A stretch of DNA of 64,000 bases from Streptomyces olindensis (GTDB lineage: Bacteria; Actinomycetota; Actinomycetes; Streptomycetales; Streptomycetaceae): the NCBI GenBank assembly GCA_000696115.1, contig JJOH01000014.1, positions 124,001 through 188,000 on the forward strand. The letters run 5' to 3'. This document shows positions 1-8,542 of the stretch, in pieces. The translations under genes were made by a program, and so were the position numbers. The notes beneath the pieces were generated by a model that was not told where the DNA came from, did no database searches, and saw nothing but the letters and a program-made list of their open reading frames with translations. Within the stretch, counting starts at the first letter, position 1. Each line of letters opens with the position of its first letter.

Positions 1-593
1 ACCTGGTCGCGCTGATGACCGCCTTCAACTGGATGTCGCACGGCACCCAGGACATCTACCCGACCTTCGTGAAGAAGGGCCTGGACCTGTCGGCGAACAC
101 CTCGATCGCGATCGCCGTGGTCTACAACATCGGCGCCATCATCGGCGGGGTGCTGCTGGGGGCGTACTCCGAGCGGCTGGGGCGTCGCAGGACGATCATG
201 ATCGCGGCGGCCGGGGGTCTGGTCGTGGTGCCGTTCTTCGTCCTGTCCACCACGGTCGGCTGGCTGATGCTGTCGTCCTTCCTGATGCAGGTGTGCGTGC
301 AGGGCGCCTGGGGTGTCATCCCGGCGCACCTGACGGAGATGAGCCCGGACGCCGTCCGGGGCTTCTACCCGGGCGTCACCTACCAGCTCGGCAATCTGAT
401 CGCCGCGCTCAACCTGCCGATCCAGGAGGCCCTCGCCGAGCGGCACGGCTATCCGTCGGCGATGGCGTGGACCATCGTGCCCACCCTGGCCGTGGTGATC
501 CTGCTGAGCGCGCTGGGCAAGGAGGCCAAGGGCGTCCGCTTCGGGAGCGGCGGGGCCGGGGCGCCGAGCGGGACGGCCACCGCGCGGTCCTGA
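1..593 (+). CDS. MFS transporter, C-terminal part (5' end outside window)
   Basis: The reading frame is open from base 3, so the gene begins before the window; the first in-window ATG at 15 lies inside the protein. About 197 residues remain, with six hydrophobic segments and the MFS cytoplasmic-loop motif GAYSERLGRRR in the middle, which fits the second half of a 12-helix proton symporter. The phrase MSHGTQDIYPTF near the left edge resembles the metabolite:H+ symporter branch (sialate, lactate, dicarboxylate carriers). The substrate cannot be read from the sequence. It could import a substrate for the sugar-acid genes that follow, but a repeat array and a convergent regulator separate it from them. 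Confidence 0.8.
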   Translation, partial: LVALMTAFNWMSHGTQDIYPTFVKKGLDLSANTSIAIAVVYNIGAIIGGVLLGAYSERLGRRRTIMIAAAGGLVVVPFFVLSTTVGWLMLSSFLMQVCVQGAWGVIPAHLTEMSPDAVRGFYPGVTYQLGNLIAALNLPIQEALAERHGYPSAMAWTIVPTLAVVILLSALGKEAKGVRFGSGGAGAPSGTATARS

Positions 594-641
594 CCGGCCG
601 GGGTACGACCGGTTCCGACCGCAGGGGTGTACGTACCGTTC

Positions 642-901
642 GCCGTGGCCGGTCGGCGGACTGATCCTGGGCGCAGTGGCGTTCCGGCCGGCTGCCGTGG
701 CTGGTCGGCGTTCCGGGCTTGGGCGCGGCGGTGTGCCGACTGGTTGCCGTGGCTGGTCGGCGTTCCGGGCTTGGGCGCGGCGGTGTGCCGACTGGTTGCC
801 GTGGTCGGTCGGCGTTCCGGGCCTCGGTGTGGCGGCGTGCCGACCGGCCGCCGTGGCTGGTCGGTGGTCCGGGCCTCGGTGCGGCGGCGTTCCTACCGTT
901 C
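642..901. repeat. Five-copy 52-bp tandem repeat between convergent genes
   Basis: Units begin at 642, 694, 746, 798 and 850, and a degenerate sixth begins at 902 and runs into the 3' end of the DeoR gene. Units 2 and 3 are identical over all 52 bp; units 1, 4 and 5 are diverged. Each unit starts with GCCGTGG. Because 52 is not a multiple of 3, each copy changes reading frame, so a coding role is unlikely. It fills the roughly 300-bp gap between the MFS gene and the convergent regulator, which holds no other gene that I can see. Confidence 0.85.
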
Positions 902-1696
902 GCCGTTGCCGGCCGGTGACGGCTCCGGTGTCGTCGTCACGGTCCTCACCCCGCGCGCCCGCAGCTCCGCGAGGACGCTCTCGTCGGCCGCGTCGTCCGT
1001 CACCAGCGTCCAGCCCTCGCACAGCGCCGTCCAGGCGTGGAAGGGGCGGCGGCCCAGCTTGGCGGCGTGGGCGAGGACGTAGACGTGGTCGGCGCGGCGG
1101 GCCATCAGTTCCTTGAGGCGGGTCTGGCGCAGGTCGGCCTCGCAGATGCCGAGTTCGGGGGAGATGCCGTCCGTGCCGAGGAAGACCCGGTCGAACGTCA
1201 TGCGTTCCAGGGCGGCTTCGGTGAGCGGGCCGACGAAGCCCTGGCTGAGCGGGCGCAGGGTGCCGCCGAGGCACTCGACGTGGACCGTCTCGACGTCGGA
1301 CAGCGCCTGCAGGGCGGTGAGTCCGGTGGTCGCCACGGTGAGGTCCTCGGCCGTGCGCAGCTCGTGGGCGAGCGCGCCGACCGTGGAGCCGGCGTCCAGC
1401 AGCAGTGTCTCGCCGGGCCGCACCCGGGCCGCCGCCCAGCGGGCGATGGCCTGCTTGGCCTCGAAGGCCTCCCCGATCCGCTGCCGCAGCGAGGCCTCGG
1501 GGTGCGCGGCCAGGGCCATGGCCCCGCCGTAGGTGCGGGCCAGGCGGCCGTCGGTGGTGAGCTTCGCGAGATCGCGGCGGATGGTGGAGGCCGTCACGCC
1601 GAACAGCTGCGAGAGCTCCTCCACGCTCGCCAGGCCGGTGGTGGTGGCGAGGTGGACGATGCGGTCGCGCCGGGCCTGGGAGCCGATCGCAGACAT
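893..1696 (-). CDS. DeoR/GlpR-family transcriptional regulator
   Basis: A 267-residue repressor. The N-terminal winged HTH carries the DeoR signature (SVEELSQLFGVTASTIRRDL, then TYGGA), followed by a DeoRC sugar-phosphate-sensing domain with LDAGST and FLGTDGI. I place the start at the ATG at 1696, with AAGGAC about 10 nt upstream; a start at 1744 would add a Gly/Pro-rich tail before the normal domain. It reads in the same direction as pdxA2 and the kinase, which end upstream of it, so it is probably co-transcribed and represses this catabolic island in response to a phosphorylated intermediate. The extreme 3' end overlaps the last degenerate copy of the 52-bp repeat. Confidence 0.9.
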   Translation of the reverse strand: MSAIGSQARRDRIVHLATTTGLASVEELSQLFGVTASTIRRDLAKLTTDGRLARTYGGAMALAAHPEASLRQRIGEAFEAKQAIARWAAARVRPGETLLLDAGSTVGALAHELRTAEDLTVATTGLTALQALSDVETVHVECLGGTLRPLSQGFVGPLTEAALERMTFDRVFLGTDGISPELGICEADLRQTRLKELMARRADHVYVLAHAAKLGRRPFHAWTALCEGWTLVTDDAADESVLAELRARGVRTVTTTPEPSPAGNGER

Positions 1697-1767
1697 CGGT
1701 CTTGGTGTCCTTAGGTGTCCTGAGCCAGAGGTCCTGGGCTGCAAACGAACCTGCCGTCGGCAGACGG

Positions 1768-2820
1768 TCAGCGGGCGGCCGGAGCGGTCGACATCTCGGC
1801 GGCCTGGCGCAGGGCCTCGACCATGCTACCGGGCTCGGCGCGGCCGGTTCCGGCGATGTCGAAGGCCGTGCCGTGGTCCACCGAGGTGCGGATCACCGGC
1901 AGTCCGACGGTGAGGTTGACCCCGGCCTCGATGCCGAGGACCTTGACGGGGCCGTGCCCCTGGTCGTGGTACATCGCCACGATCAGGTCGTAGTCGCCGC
2001 GCGAGGCGAGGTAGAACGCCGTGTCGGCGGGCAGCGGGCCGCGCGCGTCGATGCCGTCGGCGCGGACGGCCTCCAGCGCCGGCACGATCTTCGTCTCCTC
2101 CTCGCCGTGGCCGAACAGGCCGTTCTCGCCCGCGTGCGGGTTGATGCCGCAGACGCCGATCACCGGGCGGGCGGTCCCGGCGCGCACCATCGCCTCGTGG
2201 CCACGGCGCACCGTGCGCTCCACGAGGCCGGGCTCGATGCGGTTCACCGCGTCGATCAGGCCGATGTGGGTGGTGACGTGGATGACCTTCACCCTCGGCG
2301 TGGACAGCATCATCGACACCTCCTCGACGCCCGTGAGGTGGGCGAGGAGTTCGGTGTGCCCGGGGTAGAGGTGCCCGGCGGCGTGCAGGGCCTCCTTGTT
2401 GAGGGGCGCGGTGCAGATGCCGTCGACCTCGCCGCGCAGGGCGAGTTCCGCGGCGACGCGCACGTAGTGGTAGGCGGCGTCGCCCGCGACGGCGGACAGC
2501 TCGCCCCAGGGCAGGTCGGCGGGGAGCAGCCCGAGGTCGATCACGTGCACGTGGCCGGGCGCGGGCTCCGCCTGCCCGGGGTGCTCCACGGGCACGATCT
2601 CGCAGGCGATGCCGAGGATGCCGGCCGCCTGGCGGAGCCGCTCGGCGTCGCCCACGACGACGGGGCGGCAGTGGCGCAGGGTGTCGGGGTGCAGCAGCGC
2701 CGGCACGATGACCTCCGGCCCGATGCCTGCGCCGTCGCCCATGGTCACCGCGATGACCGGGAGCGGCCGGCCGGCCTCGGAGGTCTGGTCGGCGGTGGCG
2801 GCGGAGGGGACTGCGTTCAC
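1768..2820 (-). CDS. pdxA2: PdxA2-type four-carbon sugar-acid phosphate dehydrogenase
   Basis: A 350-residue PdxA-family protein: GDGAGIGPE at residues 28-36, a metal-binding PGHTE motif, a conserved histidine in TTHIGLIDAV, and GINPHAGENGLFG. PdxA enzymes oxidise 4-phosphohydroxy-L-threonine. The PdxA2 branch, found beside DUF1537 kinases, instead oxidises and decarboxylates D-threonate or D-erythronate 4-phosphate to dihydroxyacetone phosphate. The kinase partner here argues for PdxA2 rather than vitamin B6 synthesis. The start is a GTG overlapping the kinase stop (GTGA), so translation is coupled. It is followed at 72 bp by the DeoR gene. Confidence 0.85.
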   Translation of the reverse strand: MNAVPSAATADQTSEAGRPLPVIAVTMGDGAGIGPEVIVPALLHPDTLRHCRPVVVGDAERLRQAAGILGIACEIVPVEHPGQAEPAPGHVHVIDLGLLPADLPWGELSAVAGDAAYHYVRVAAELALRGEVDGICTAPLNKEALHAAGHLYPGHTELLAHLTGVEEVSMMLSTPRVKVIHVTTHIGLIDAVNRIEPGLVERTVRRGHEAMVRAGTARPVIGVCGINPHAGENGLFGHGEEETKIVPALEAVRADGIDARGPLPADTAFYLASRGDYDLIVAMYHDQGHGPVKVLGIEAGVNLTVGLPVIRTSVDHGTAFDIAGTGRAEPGSMVEALRQAAEMSTAPAAR

Positions 2821-4043
2821 GGGGCTACTCCTGTGGGGTCGGTCGGAACGTGACGTACGGGCGCGGGGCGCAGGGCCCGGACGATGCGCCGCAGGGAGTC
2901 GGCCTCGCCGTAGCTGCCGGGCCGGGTGACGACACAGCGGCCGTCGGGCGTGCGGGAGAGCACGGCGCCGTGGTGGATCTGGCCCACCGGACGCAGGTCG
3001 GTGACGCGCACGGCGTCCAGGACGCGGCGGGCGGTCTCGCCGCCGGTGAGGACCAGGTCGCAGCCCCGCGCCGCGTCGGCGACGGTGTCGGCGAGCGCGG
3101 CGACGAGCCGGCGCGCCAGGGCGGGGCTGGCCGCTCCGGTGATGCGGACGACGGTGACGGCGGCGAGCGGGGGTGCGAGTCGCCGCGGGGCGTGCAGGAG
3201 CTCGCGGGTGGTGAGGGAGACGTGGCGGGCCCCGTCCGCGAGGAGGTGCGCGACCTGTCCGCGGGCGGCGGGCTCCGCCGTGCCCACGACGATCAGCAGC
3301 GGCCGTACGACGTCACCGGGTGCGGGGGAGCGGGTGTCGGGCGGGCCGAGGAGGCGTCCCAGGGCGCCCGCGAGTCCGCCGGTGCCCAACAGGCGTATCC
3401 CGGGACCCAGTTCGAGCGCCGCCCGGGCGATCGCGTCGAGGTCGGCCTCGGTCTCCGCGTCGCACACCGGGTGCCGTCCCTGCGCGAAACGCGCATGCAG
3501 GGCTTCCCGCAGTGCGCCGGGTGCGCCGCGCACGGCCGTGAGCGGAACCGGCGCGGACGGCAGGTCCCCGAGGGCGGCGGCCACCGAGCGCGGGGCCGGC
3601 CGGGTCTCGGCGCGCCACGCGTCCGTCTCGTGCAGCGGGACGCCGCGCAGGCGCACGACACCGTCGCGCACGGTCCGCCCCGCCGGCGGCAGCGCCGTCG
3701 CGATCACCACGCCCCGGCAGTCCCGCGCGTACGCGGCCGCCTCGGCGGCGAGGTTCCCGCGCAGCAGCGAGTCGACCTTCTTGAACAGCAGCGCGTCGGG
3801 CGGGGCGGAGAGCGTGGCGTCCCGGACGGCGCGGGCCGCCTCGGAGGCGGGCCGTTGCCGCGAGTCGAGGTCGAGGACGAGCGACTCACCGGGCGCGGGC
3901 GGCGCCGGTGCCGGGACCGGCCCCAGCAGGATCCGGCCGGGCGAGCGCAGGGCGACCGCGGTCTCGGCGGCACCGGACAGGTCGTCGGCCAGGGCGAGCA
4001 CGGGCCGGGTGGGGCCGCCGGGGCCGGCTGCGGCGAGGGACAC
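2817..4043 (-). CDS. Four-carbon acid sugar kinase (DUF1537 family)
   Basis: A 408-residue kinase with the family's N-terminal DDLSGAAET motif (residues 20-28), the FKKVDSLLRGN segment that contributes to the substrate pocket, and a C-terminal nucleotide-binding TGGETA motif. Family members phosphorylate D-threonate, L-threonate, D-erythronate or related 3-oxo acids at O4. The start is a GTG at 4043 preceded by a strong GAGGAGGT six nt upstream; the frame is open much further upstream but only as antisense to the transporter genes. The stop overlaps the pdxA2 start. The combination of kinase and PdxA2, without a visible OtnC/OtnI pair or sugar-acid dehydrogenase, best fits direct phosphorylation of D-threonate or a similar acid. 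Confidence 0.87.
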   Translation of the reverse strand: MSLAAAGPGGPTRPVLALADDLSGAAETAVALRSPGRILLGPVPAPAPPAPGESLVLDLDSRQRPASEAARAVRDATLSAPPDALLFKKVDSLLRGNLAAEAAAYARDCRGVVIATALPPAGRTVRDGVVRLRGVPLHETDAWRAETRPAPRSVAAALGDLPSAPVPLTAVRGAPGALREALHARFAQGRHPVCDAETEADLDAIARAALELGPGIRLLGTGGLAGALGRLLGPPDTRSPAPGDVVRPLLIVVGTAEPAARGQVAHLLADGARHVSLTTRELLHAPRRLAPPLAAVTVVRITGAASPALARRLVAALADTVADAARGCDLVLTGGETARRVLDAVRVTDLRPVGQIHHGAVLSRTPDGRCVVTRPGSYGEADSLRRIVRALRPAPVRHVPTDPTGVAP

Positions 4044-4100
4044 GGGTACCTCCTCGGGCGGCCCGGTCGGGCTGCCTCGGGAACCGATGATGACACGGGC

Positions 4101-4140
4101 TGCGCGAAATGCGCGATACCCCTTGCGCGCTTCGCGCAAG
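4101..4140. promoter_or_regulatory. Candidate operator in the kinase/transporter divergent promoter
   Basis: The 219-bp divergent region contains two direct copies of TGCGCGA (4101-4107 and 4110-4116) and a near-perfect palindrome CTTGCGCGCTTCGCGCAAG (4122-4140; 8-bp arms, 3-bp centre). The same TGCGCG half-site therefore occurs four times in 40 bp. This looks like the binding site of the locus repressor acting on both operons. The DeoR protein encoded at 893 is the nearest candidate, but that link is an inference. Confidence 0.6.
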
Positions 4141-4262
4141 CGTGCCACCTTTTCCGGCGCGACACCTGTTCGTTTCCCGCCGCCCGGGCCCCCGACCGGG
4201 CCGAGGCGAGAGCCGCGCGAACACCACGAGCCGGTCGCCCCCGGAACGCGAGAAGGTCGACG

Positions 4263-5864
4263 ATGACCCCAAGCCCTCACCACGCACCCCCGGACCGCCT
4301 TTCCCCGCGAGAGCCCCTCCGCCGCCGCACCCTGCTCCGCCTCGGCGCGCTCGGCGGCACGGGCCTCGCCCTCGGTCCCCTGTCCGCCTGCGCCGGACCC
4401 ACCGGAGCCCCCGGCCCCGGCACCCTCACCCTCGGCCTGAACCGCTCCCTGGTGAGCCTGGACAACAAGCTCAACCAGTTCGACGCGGCCGTCACCGTGC
4501 AGCGCGCGGTCCGCCAGGCCCTCACCCGCATCGGCCCCGGCATGCGGGTCCAGCTCGTCCTCGCCGACCGGTTCGCGATGACCGAGCCGACCGTCTGGAG
4601 CGTGCGGCTGCGCGCGGGCGTGCGCTACTCCGACGGCAGCCCCGTCACCGTCGAGGACGTCGCCACCGCCGTGGAGATGTACGGCAAGGTCAACGGCTCC
4701 TTCCTGCTCGGCCTCTTCCCGGAGCTGCCCACCGTCGAGAAGACCGGCGAGCGCACTTTCAGGCTCCACACCCGGCGCCCCGTGACCGTCCTCGACCGGC
4801 TGATGGCCAACATCCACATCACCCCGGCCGCCGACAACCGACCCGAGGAACTCCAGAGCGGCGTCGGCTCCGGCCCGTACAAGGTGATCGAGGCGAACAG
4901 CGGCGCCGGCGAGTACACCCTCGCCCGCAACCCCCGCTACTGGGGCCGCCCGGCCCACGTCTACACCGTCCGGGTGCGCTTCGTGCCCGAGGAGGCCGGC
5001 CGGGTCATCGCCCTGCGCAGCGGCGAGCTGGACGTCGTCGACACCCTCACCCCCGACTCGGCCGAGCAGCTCACGGGCCTGCCGGGCGTCATCGTCCAGG
5101 AGACCTCGGGCGCCCGCATCAACCAGCTCTTCTACAACTTCCGCAAACCGCGCGGGCATCCCCTCGCCGACCCCCGGGTCCGCCGCGCCCTCACCTACGC
5201 CGTCGACGGCGATGCGCTGATCCGCGACGTCCTCACCGACTCCGCGGAGGAGGCGCAGGGCGTCGTCCCGCTCGCCCTGGAGGGCGCGATCCCCACCGGC
5301 GGCTACACCTACGACCCGGGCAGGGCGAGGGCCCAGCTGAAAGCGCTGGGCGCGGAAGGCCTGCGGATCCGCGTCATCTGGGAGTCGGGCGAGTTCGCCG
5401 CCGACAGCTCCGTCATGGAAGCCGTCGCCGACATGTTCCGCGACATCGGCGTACGCACCTCCCTGCTCCAGTTCGAACCGGGCGGCGACATCCTGAAGTG
5501 GCGGCAGGGCCGCGCCGGCGACTGGGACGTCATCGGCAACGGCTTCCCCGGCACCACCGGCCAGGCCCTCACCTCCCTCCAGGGCATGTACGGCGGCACC
5601 CCCGAACGGGAACGCACCCGCGACACCTACATGGGCTACGTCGTCCCCGACGTCCAGCGCCGCCTGGAGGACGCCGCCACCGAGACCGACGCCACCGCAC
5701 GCGCCCGCAAGCTGGCCGACGTCCAGCACACCATCTGGAACACCTGGCCCAGCCTGTGGGCGTTCGCCCCCAAGACGATGCTCGCCCGCCGCGACCGCGT
5801 GCACGATCTGGGCCTGCTCAAGCTCAACTCCTACGACCTGTCCGCCGTACGGCTGGAGGCCTGA
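4263..5864 (+). CDS. ABC transporter substrate-binding lipoprotein (SBP_bac_5)
   Basis: A 533-residue extracytoplasmic binding protein of the peptide/nickel/opine family. It has a Tat-type N-terminus (RRRTLLRLG), a lipobox LSAC, and then the family fold with LRAGVRYSDGSPVTVEDV and YAVDGDALIRDVL. The start is the ATG at 4263 with GAAGG upstream. It opens the transporter operon and diverges from the sugar-acid kinase, sharing its putative operator. SBP_bac_5 proteins bind peptides, opines, nickel chelates and also oligosaccharides or sugar acids, so context points to a carbohydrate-acid or conjugate, not necessarily a peptide. Confidence 0.88.
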   Translation: MTPSPHHAPPDRLSPREPLRRRTLLRLGALGGTGLALGPLSACAGPTGAPGPGTLTLGLNRSLVSLDNKLNQFDAAVTVQRAVRQALTRIGPGMRVQLVLADRFAMTEPTVWSVRLRAGVRYSDGSPVTVEDVATAVEMYGKVNGSFLLGLFPELPTVEKTGERTFRLHTRRPVTVLDRLMANIHITPAADNRPEELQSGVGSGPYKVIEANSGAGEYTLARNPRYWGRPAHVYTVRVRFVPEEAGRVIALRSGELDVVDTLTPDSAEQLTGLPGVIVQETSGARINQLFYNFRKPRGHPLADPRVRRALTYAVDGDALIRDVLTDSAEEAQGVVPLALEGAIPTGGYTYDPGRARAQLKALGAEGLRIRVIWESGEFAADSSVMEAVADMFRDIGVRTSLLQFEPGGDILKWRQGRAGDWDVIGNGFPGTTGQALTSLQGMYGGTPERERTRDTYMGYVVPDVQRRLEDAATETDATARARKLADVQHTIWNTWPSLWAFAPKTMLARRDRVHDLGLLKLNSYDLSAVRLEA

Positions 5865-5867
5865 GCC

Positions 5868-6797
5868 GTGGCCACCTACCTCGCACGCCGCATCGGCCAG
5901 AGCCTGCTGGCCGTCTTCCTCACCCTCACCACGGTCTTCCTGCTGCTGCGCCTCGCCCCCGGCGACCCGGCCGCCGCCTACGCCGCCCCCAGCGCCACGG
6001 CCGCCGACCTGGCCCGCATCCGCGCCGAGTTCGGCCTCGACGAACCCCTGATCACCCAGTACGGGATCTTCCTGCGCGACCTGTGCACCGGGAACCTCGG
6101 CACCAGCTACTCCTTCCACGCCTCCGCGTTCCAGGTCGTCATGGACCGGCTCCCGTACACCATCACCCTCGCGGTCGCCGCCATCGCGGTCACCACCGTC
6201 GTCGCCGTGCCGCTCGGCGTGTGGATGGCCCGGCGCGCCGACACCAAGCGGGAGCTGGGCACGAACGTCCTGACGATCACGGGGCAGTCGATGCCCGACT
6301 TCTGGACCGGCATGATGCTGCTGACCGTCTTCGCCGTGCTCCTCCCGGTGCTGCCCGCCTCCGGATTCACCTCCTGGAGCGGCCTCGTCCTGCCCACCGT
6401 GACCGTGGCGGTCCTGCAACTCGCCCTCGTCTCACGGCTGGTGCGGCGCGAGATGACCACCGCGCTCGCCGCGCCCTACACCACCGTCGCCCGCTCCCGC
6501 GGCGTCTCCGAACGCGCCCTGACCTGGCGGTACGGCCTCCGCAACTCCGCCGTGCCCCTCGTCACCGCCCTCGGCACCCGGTTCGCGGCCCTGCTCAACG
6601 GTGTCGTGGTCGTCGAGGTCGTCTTCGGCTGGCCGGGCGTCGGCTCGCTCGTCGTGCGTGCCCTGGAGACCCGCGACTACCCGCTCATCCAGGCCACCGT
6701 CCTCGTCACGGCCACCCTCGCGATCCTCGTCCAGCTCCTCGTCGACCTCGCCTACCCGCTGTTCGATCCGCGCGTACGACTCGGAAAGGCGGCCTGA
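5868..6797 (+). CDS. ABC transporter permease (DppB type)
   Basis: A 309-residue inner-membrane permease of the dipeptide/oligopeptide family, with six predicted helices. It starts with the family signature ATYLARRIGQSLL, has RLAPGDPAAAY after helix 1, and the EAA loop SRGVSERALTWRYGLRNSAVPLV that contacts the ATPases. The GTG start lies three bases after the stop of the binding-protein gene. It pairs with the next permease as a heterodimer. Confidence 0.9.
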   Translation: MATYLARRIGQSLLAVFLTLTTVFLLLRLAPGDPAAAYAAPSATAADLARIRAEFGLDEPLITQYGIFLRDLCTGNLGTSYSFHASAFQVVMDRLPYTITLAVAAIAVTTVVAVPLGVWMARRADTKRELGTNVLTITGQSMPDFWTGMMLLTVFAVLLPVLPASGFTSWSGLVLPTVTVAVLQLALVSRLVRREMTTALAAPYTTVARSRGVSERALTWRYGLRNSAVPLVTALGTRFAALLNGVVVVEVVFGWPGVGSLVVRALETRDYPLIQATVLVTATLAILVQLLVDLAYPLFDPRVRLGKAA

Positions 6798-6800
6798 CCC

Positions 6801-7715
6801 ATGGCCAGTGTCACCTCCACCCCGGCCGCCCCCACCGAGCGGCCCAGCGCCGTCACCGCCCGCGACCTCGCCCGGGCCACCGCGACCCGGCAGCGGCGCG
6901 GCGCCCGCTTCAAGATCTGGGCCGGATCCGTGTGCACGGCCCTCGTGGTCCTGCCCGTCGCCCTGGCGGGTCTGCTGCCGCTGCCGGATGCCAACGCCCA
7001 GGACCTGTCCGAACGCAGGCTGCCGCCGCTCACCGACGGGCACCTGCTCGGCACCGACCAACTGGGCCGCGACCTGCTGTCCCGGATCCTGCACGGCGGC
7101 CAGGTGTCCCTCTCGGTCGGCGTCCTCGCGGTCCTGGTGTCCGGGCTGATCGGCATCGTCGCCGGATCGGCCGCCGGGTTCTTCGGCGGCTGGGTCGACG
7201 CGCTCGTCTCCCGCTTCCTGGAGGCCCAGCTCGCCCTGCCCCTGCTGATGATGCTGCTGCTCGTGGTCGCCCTCTTCGGGCCGTCGGTCACCGTCATCAC
7301 CTGCGTGATCGCCGTCGCGCAGTGGCCGGAGGTGGCACGGCTGACCCGCTCCCTCGTCCTGGTCGAACGCGAGAAACCGTACGTCGCCGCCGCACGCGTC
7401 CTCGGTCTGCGCGGCTGGTCGGTCCTCACCCGGCACGTCATCCCCAACGTCGTGCGCCCGGTGAGCCTCGTCGTGCTGCTCCTGCTCGCCCAGGCCGTGC
7501 TGCTGGAGAGCGCGCTGAGCTTCCTCGGCGCCGGGCCGCAGCGGCCCTTCGCCACCTGGGGCCGGATCATCTCCGACGGCCAGGCCTACCTCACCACCTC
7601 GTGGTGGCTGGTCACCCTGCCCGGCCTGGTCATCGCCCTCCTCGTGGTCGGGGTCAACCTGCTGGGCGACGGGCTGCGCGACCGCACCCGCCGCCGGAAG
7701 GGAGCACGCGCATGA
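6801..7715 (+). CDS. ABC transporter permease (DppC type)
   Basis: A 304-residue second permease. The cytoplasmic N-terminal tail is followed by the DppC-type segment LLGTDQLGRDLLSRIL, which precedes the first periplasmic loop, and by a C-terminal EAA loop ARVLGLRGWSVLTRHVIPNV. It begins three bases after the dppB-like gene, and its stop overlaps the ATG of the next ATPase gene (ATGA), so the operon is tightly coupled. Confidence 0.9.
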   Translation: MASVTSTPAAPTERPSAVTARDLARATATRQRRGARFKIWAGSVCTALVVLPVALAGLLPLPDANAQDLSERRLPPLTDGHLLGTDQLGRDLLSRILHGGQVSLSVGVLAVLVSGLIGIVAGSAAGFFGGWVDALVSRFLEAQLALPLLMMLLLVVALFGPSVTVITCVIAVAQWPEVARLTRSLVLVEREKPYVAAARVLGLRGWSVLTRHVIPNVVRPVSLVVLLLLAQAVLLESALSFLGAGPQRPFATWGRIISDGQAYLTTSWWLVTLPGLVIALLVVGVNLLGDGLRDRTRRRKGARA

Positions 7716-8542
7716 CACCCCTGCTGGACGTCCGCGACCTCCAGATCGAACTCGTCACCGCGCACGGCGTCGTGCGGGCCGTCGACGGCGTCAGCTTCAC
7801 CGTCGGCCGCGGCGAGACCGTGACCCTCATCGGCGAGTCCGGCTCCGGCAAGTCCACCACCGCGATGGGCGTGCTGCGCCTGCTGCCGGAGGGACTCGCC
7901 GTCCTGTCGGGCAGCGTCCGCATCGGCGGCCGGGACGTCCTCACCGACCCCGGCGCGGCCCGCGCGGTGCGCGGACGGACCGTGTCCCTCATCCCGCAGG
8001 ACCCGATGACCGCCCTCAGCCCCGTCCACACCATCGGCCGGCAACTCGGCGACGCCATCCGCCTGCGCCACCCCGAACTCTCCCGCGCACAGGCCCGCGA
8101 ACGGGGCGTCGACCTGCTCGGACAGGTGCGCATCAGCCGACCCGAGACCCGCTGGACCTCCTACCCCCACCAGTTCTCCGGCGGCATGCTGCAACGCATC
8201 CTCATCGCCATCGCGCTGGCCGGCGACCCCGAACTCCTCGTCGCCGACGAACCCACCTCCGCCCTGGACGCGACCGTGCAGGCCGACGTCCTCGACCTGC
8301 TGATGGAGCTTCAGGAGCGCACCGGCATCGGCATGCTGATGATCACCCACGACCTCGGGGTGGCCCGGCTGGTCTCCGACCGCATCCACGTCATGAAGGA
8401 CGGCCGCTTCGTCGAGTCGGGCCCGGCCGGGCAGATCGTCGAACGGCCGGCCGAGCCGTACACCCGTGACCTGCTCGCCGCCGTCCCCCGCCTGGGCGCC
8501 TGGGACGAGGACGGAACCGCCATCGAGGGAGCCATCCCATGA
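7712..8542 (+). CDS. ABC transporter ATP-binding protein (DppD type)
   Basis: A 276-residue ATPase with Walker A GESGSGKST, Q-loop IPQDP, signature SGGMLQR, Walker B LLVADEPTSALD and the switch histidine in MITHDLG. The third position after SGG is the usual M, but the next residue is L where R is common, a small variation. The C-terminal EPYTRDLLAAVP is the typical oligopeptide-transporter tail. It overlaps both neighbours by four bases. It forms the NBD heterodimer with the next gene product. Confidence 0.92.
   Translation: MTPLLDVRDLQIELVTAHGVVRAVDGVSFTVGRGETVTLIGESGSGKSTTAMGVLRLLPEGLAVLSGSVRIGGRDVLTDPGAARAVRGRTVSLIPQDPMTALSPVHTIGRQLGDAIRLRHPELSRAQARERGVDLLGQVRISRPETRWTSYPHQFSGGMLQRILIAIALAGDPELLVADEPTSALDATVQADVLDLLMELQERTGIGMLMITHDLGVARLVSDRIHVMKDGRFVESGPAGQIVERPAEPYTRDLLAAVPRLGAWDEDGTAIEGAIP

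Noticed and set aside
4044..6419. Upstream extension of the DUF1537 kinase frame by almost 800 codons
   Set aside because: It is antisense to the transporter genes, and a GTG with a strong ribosome site at 4043 gives the proper kinase start.
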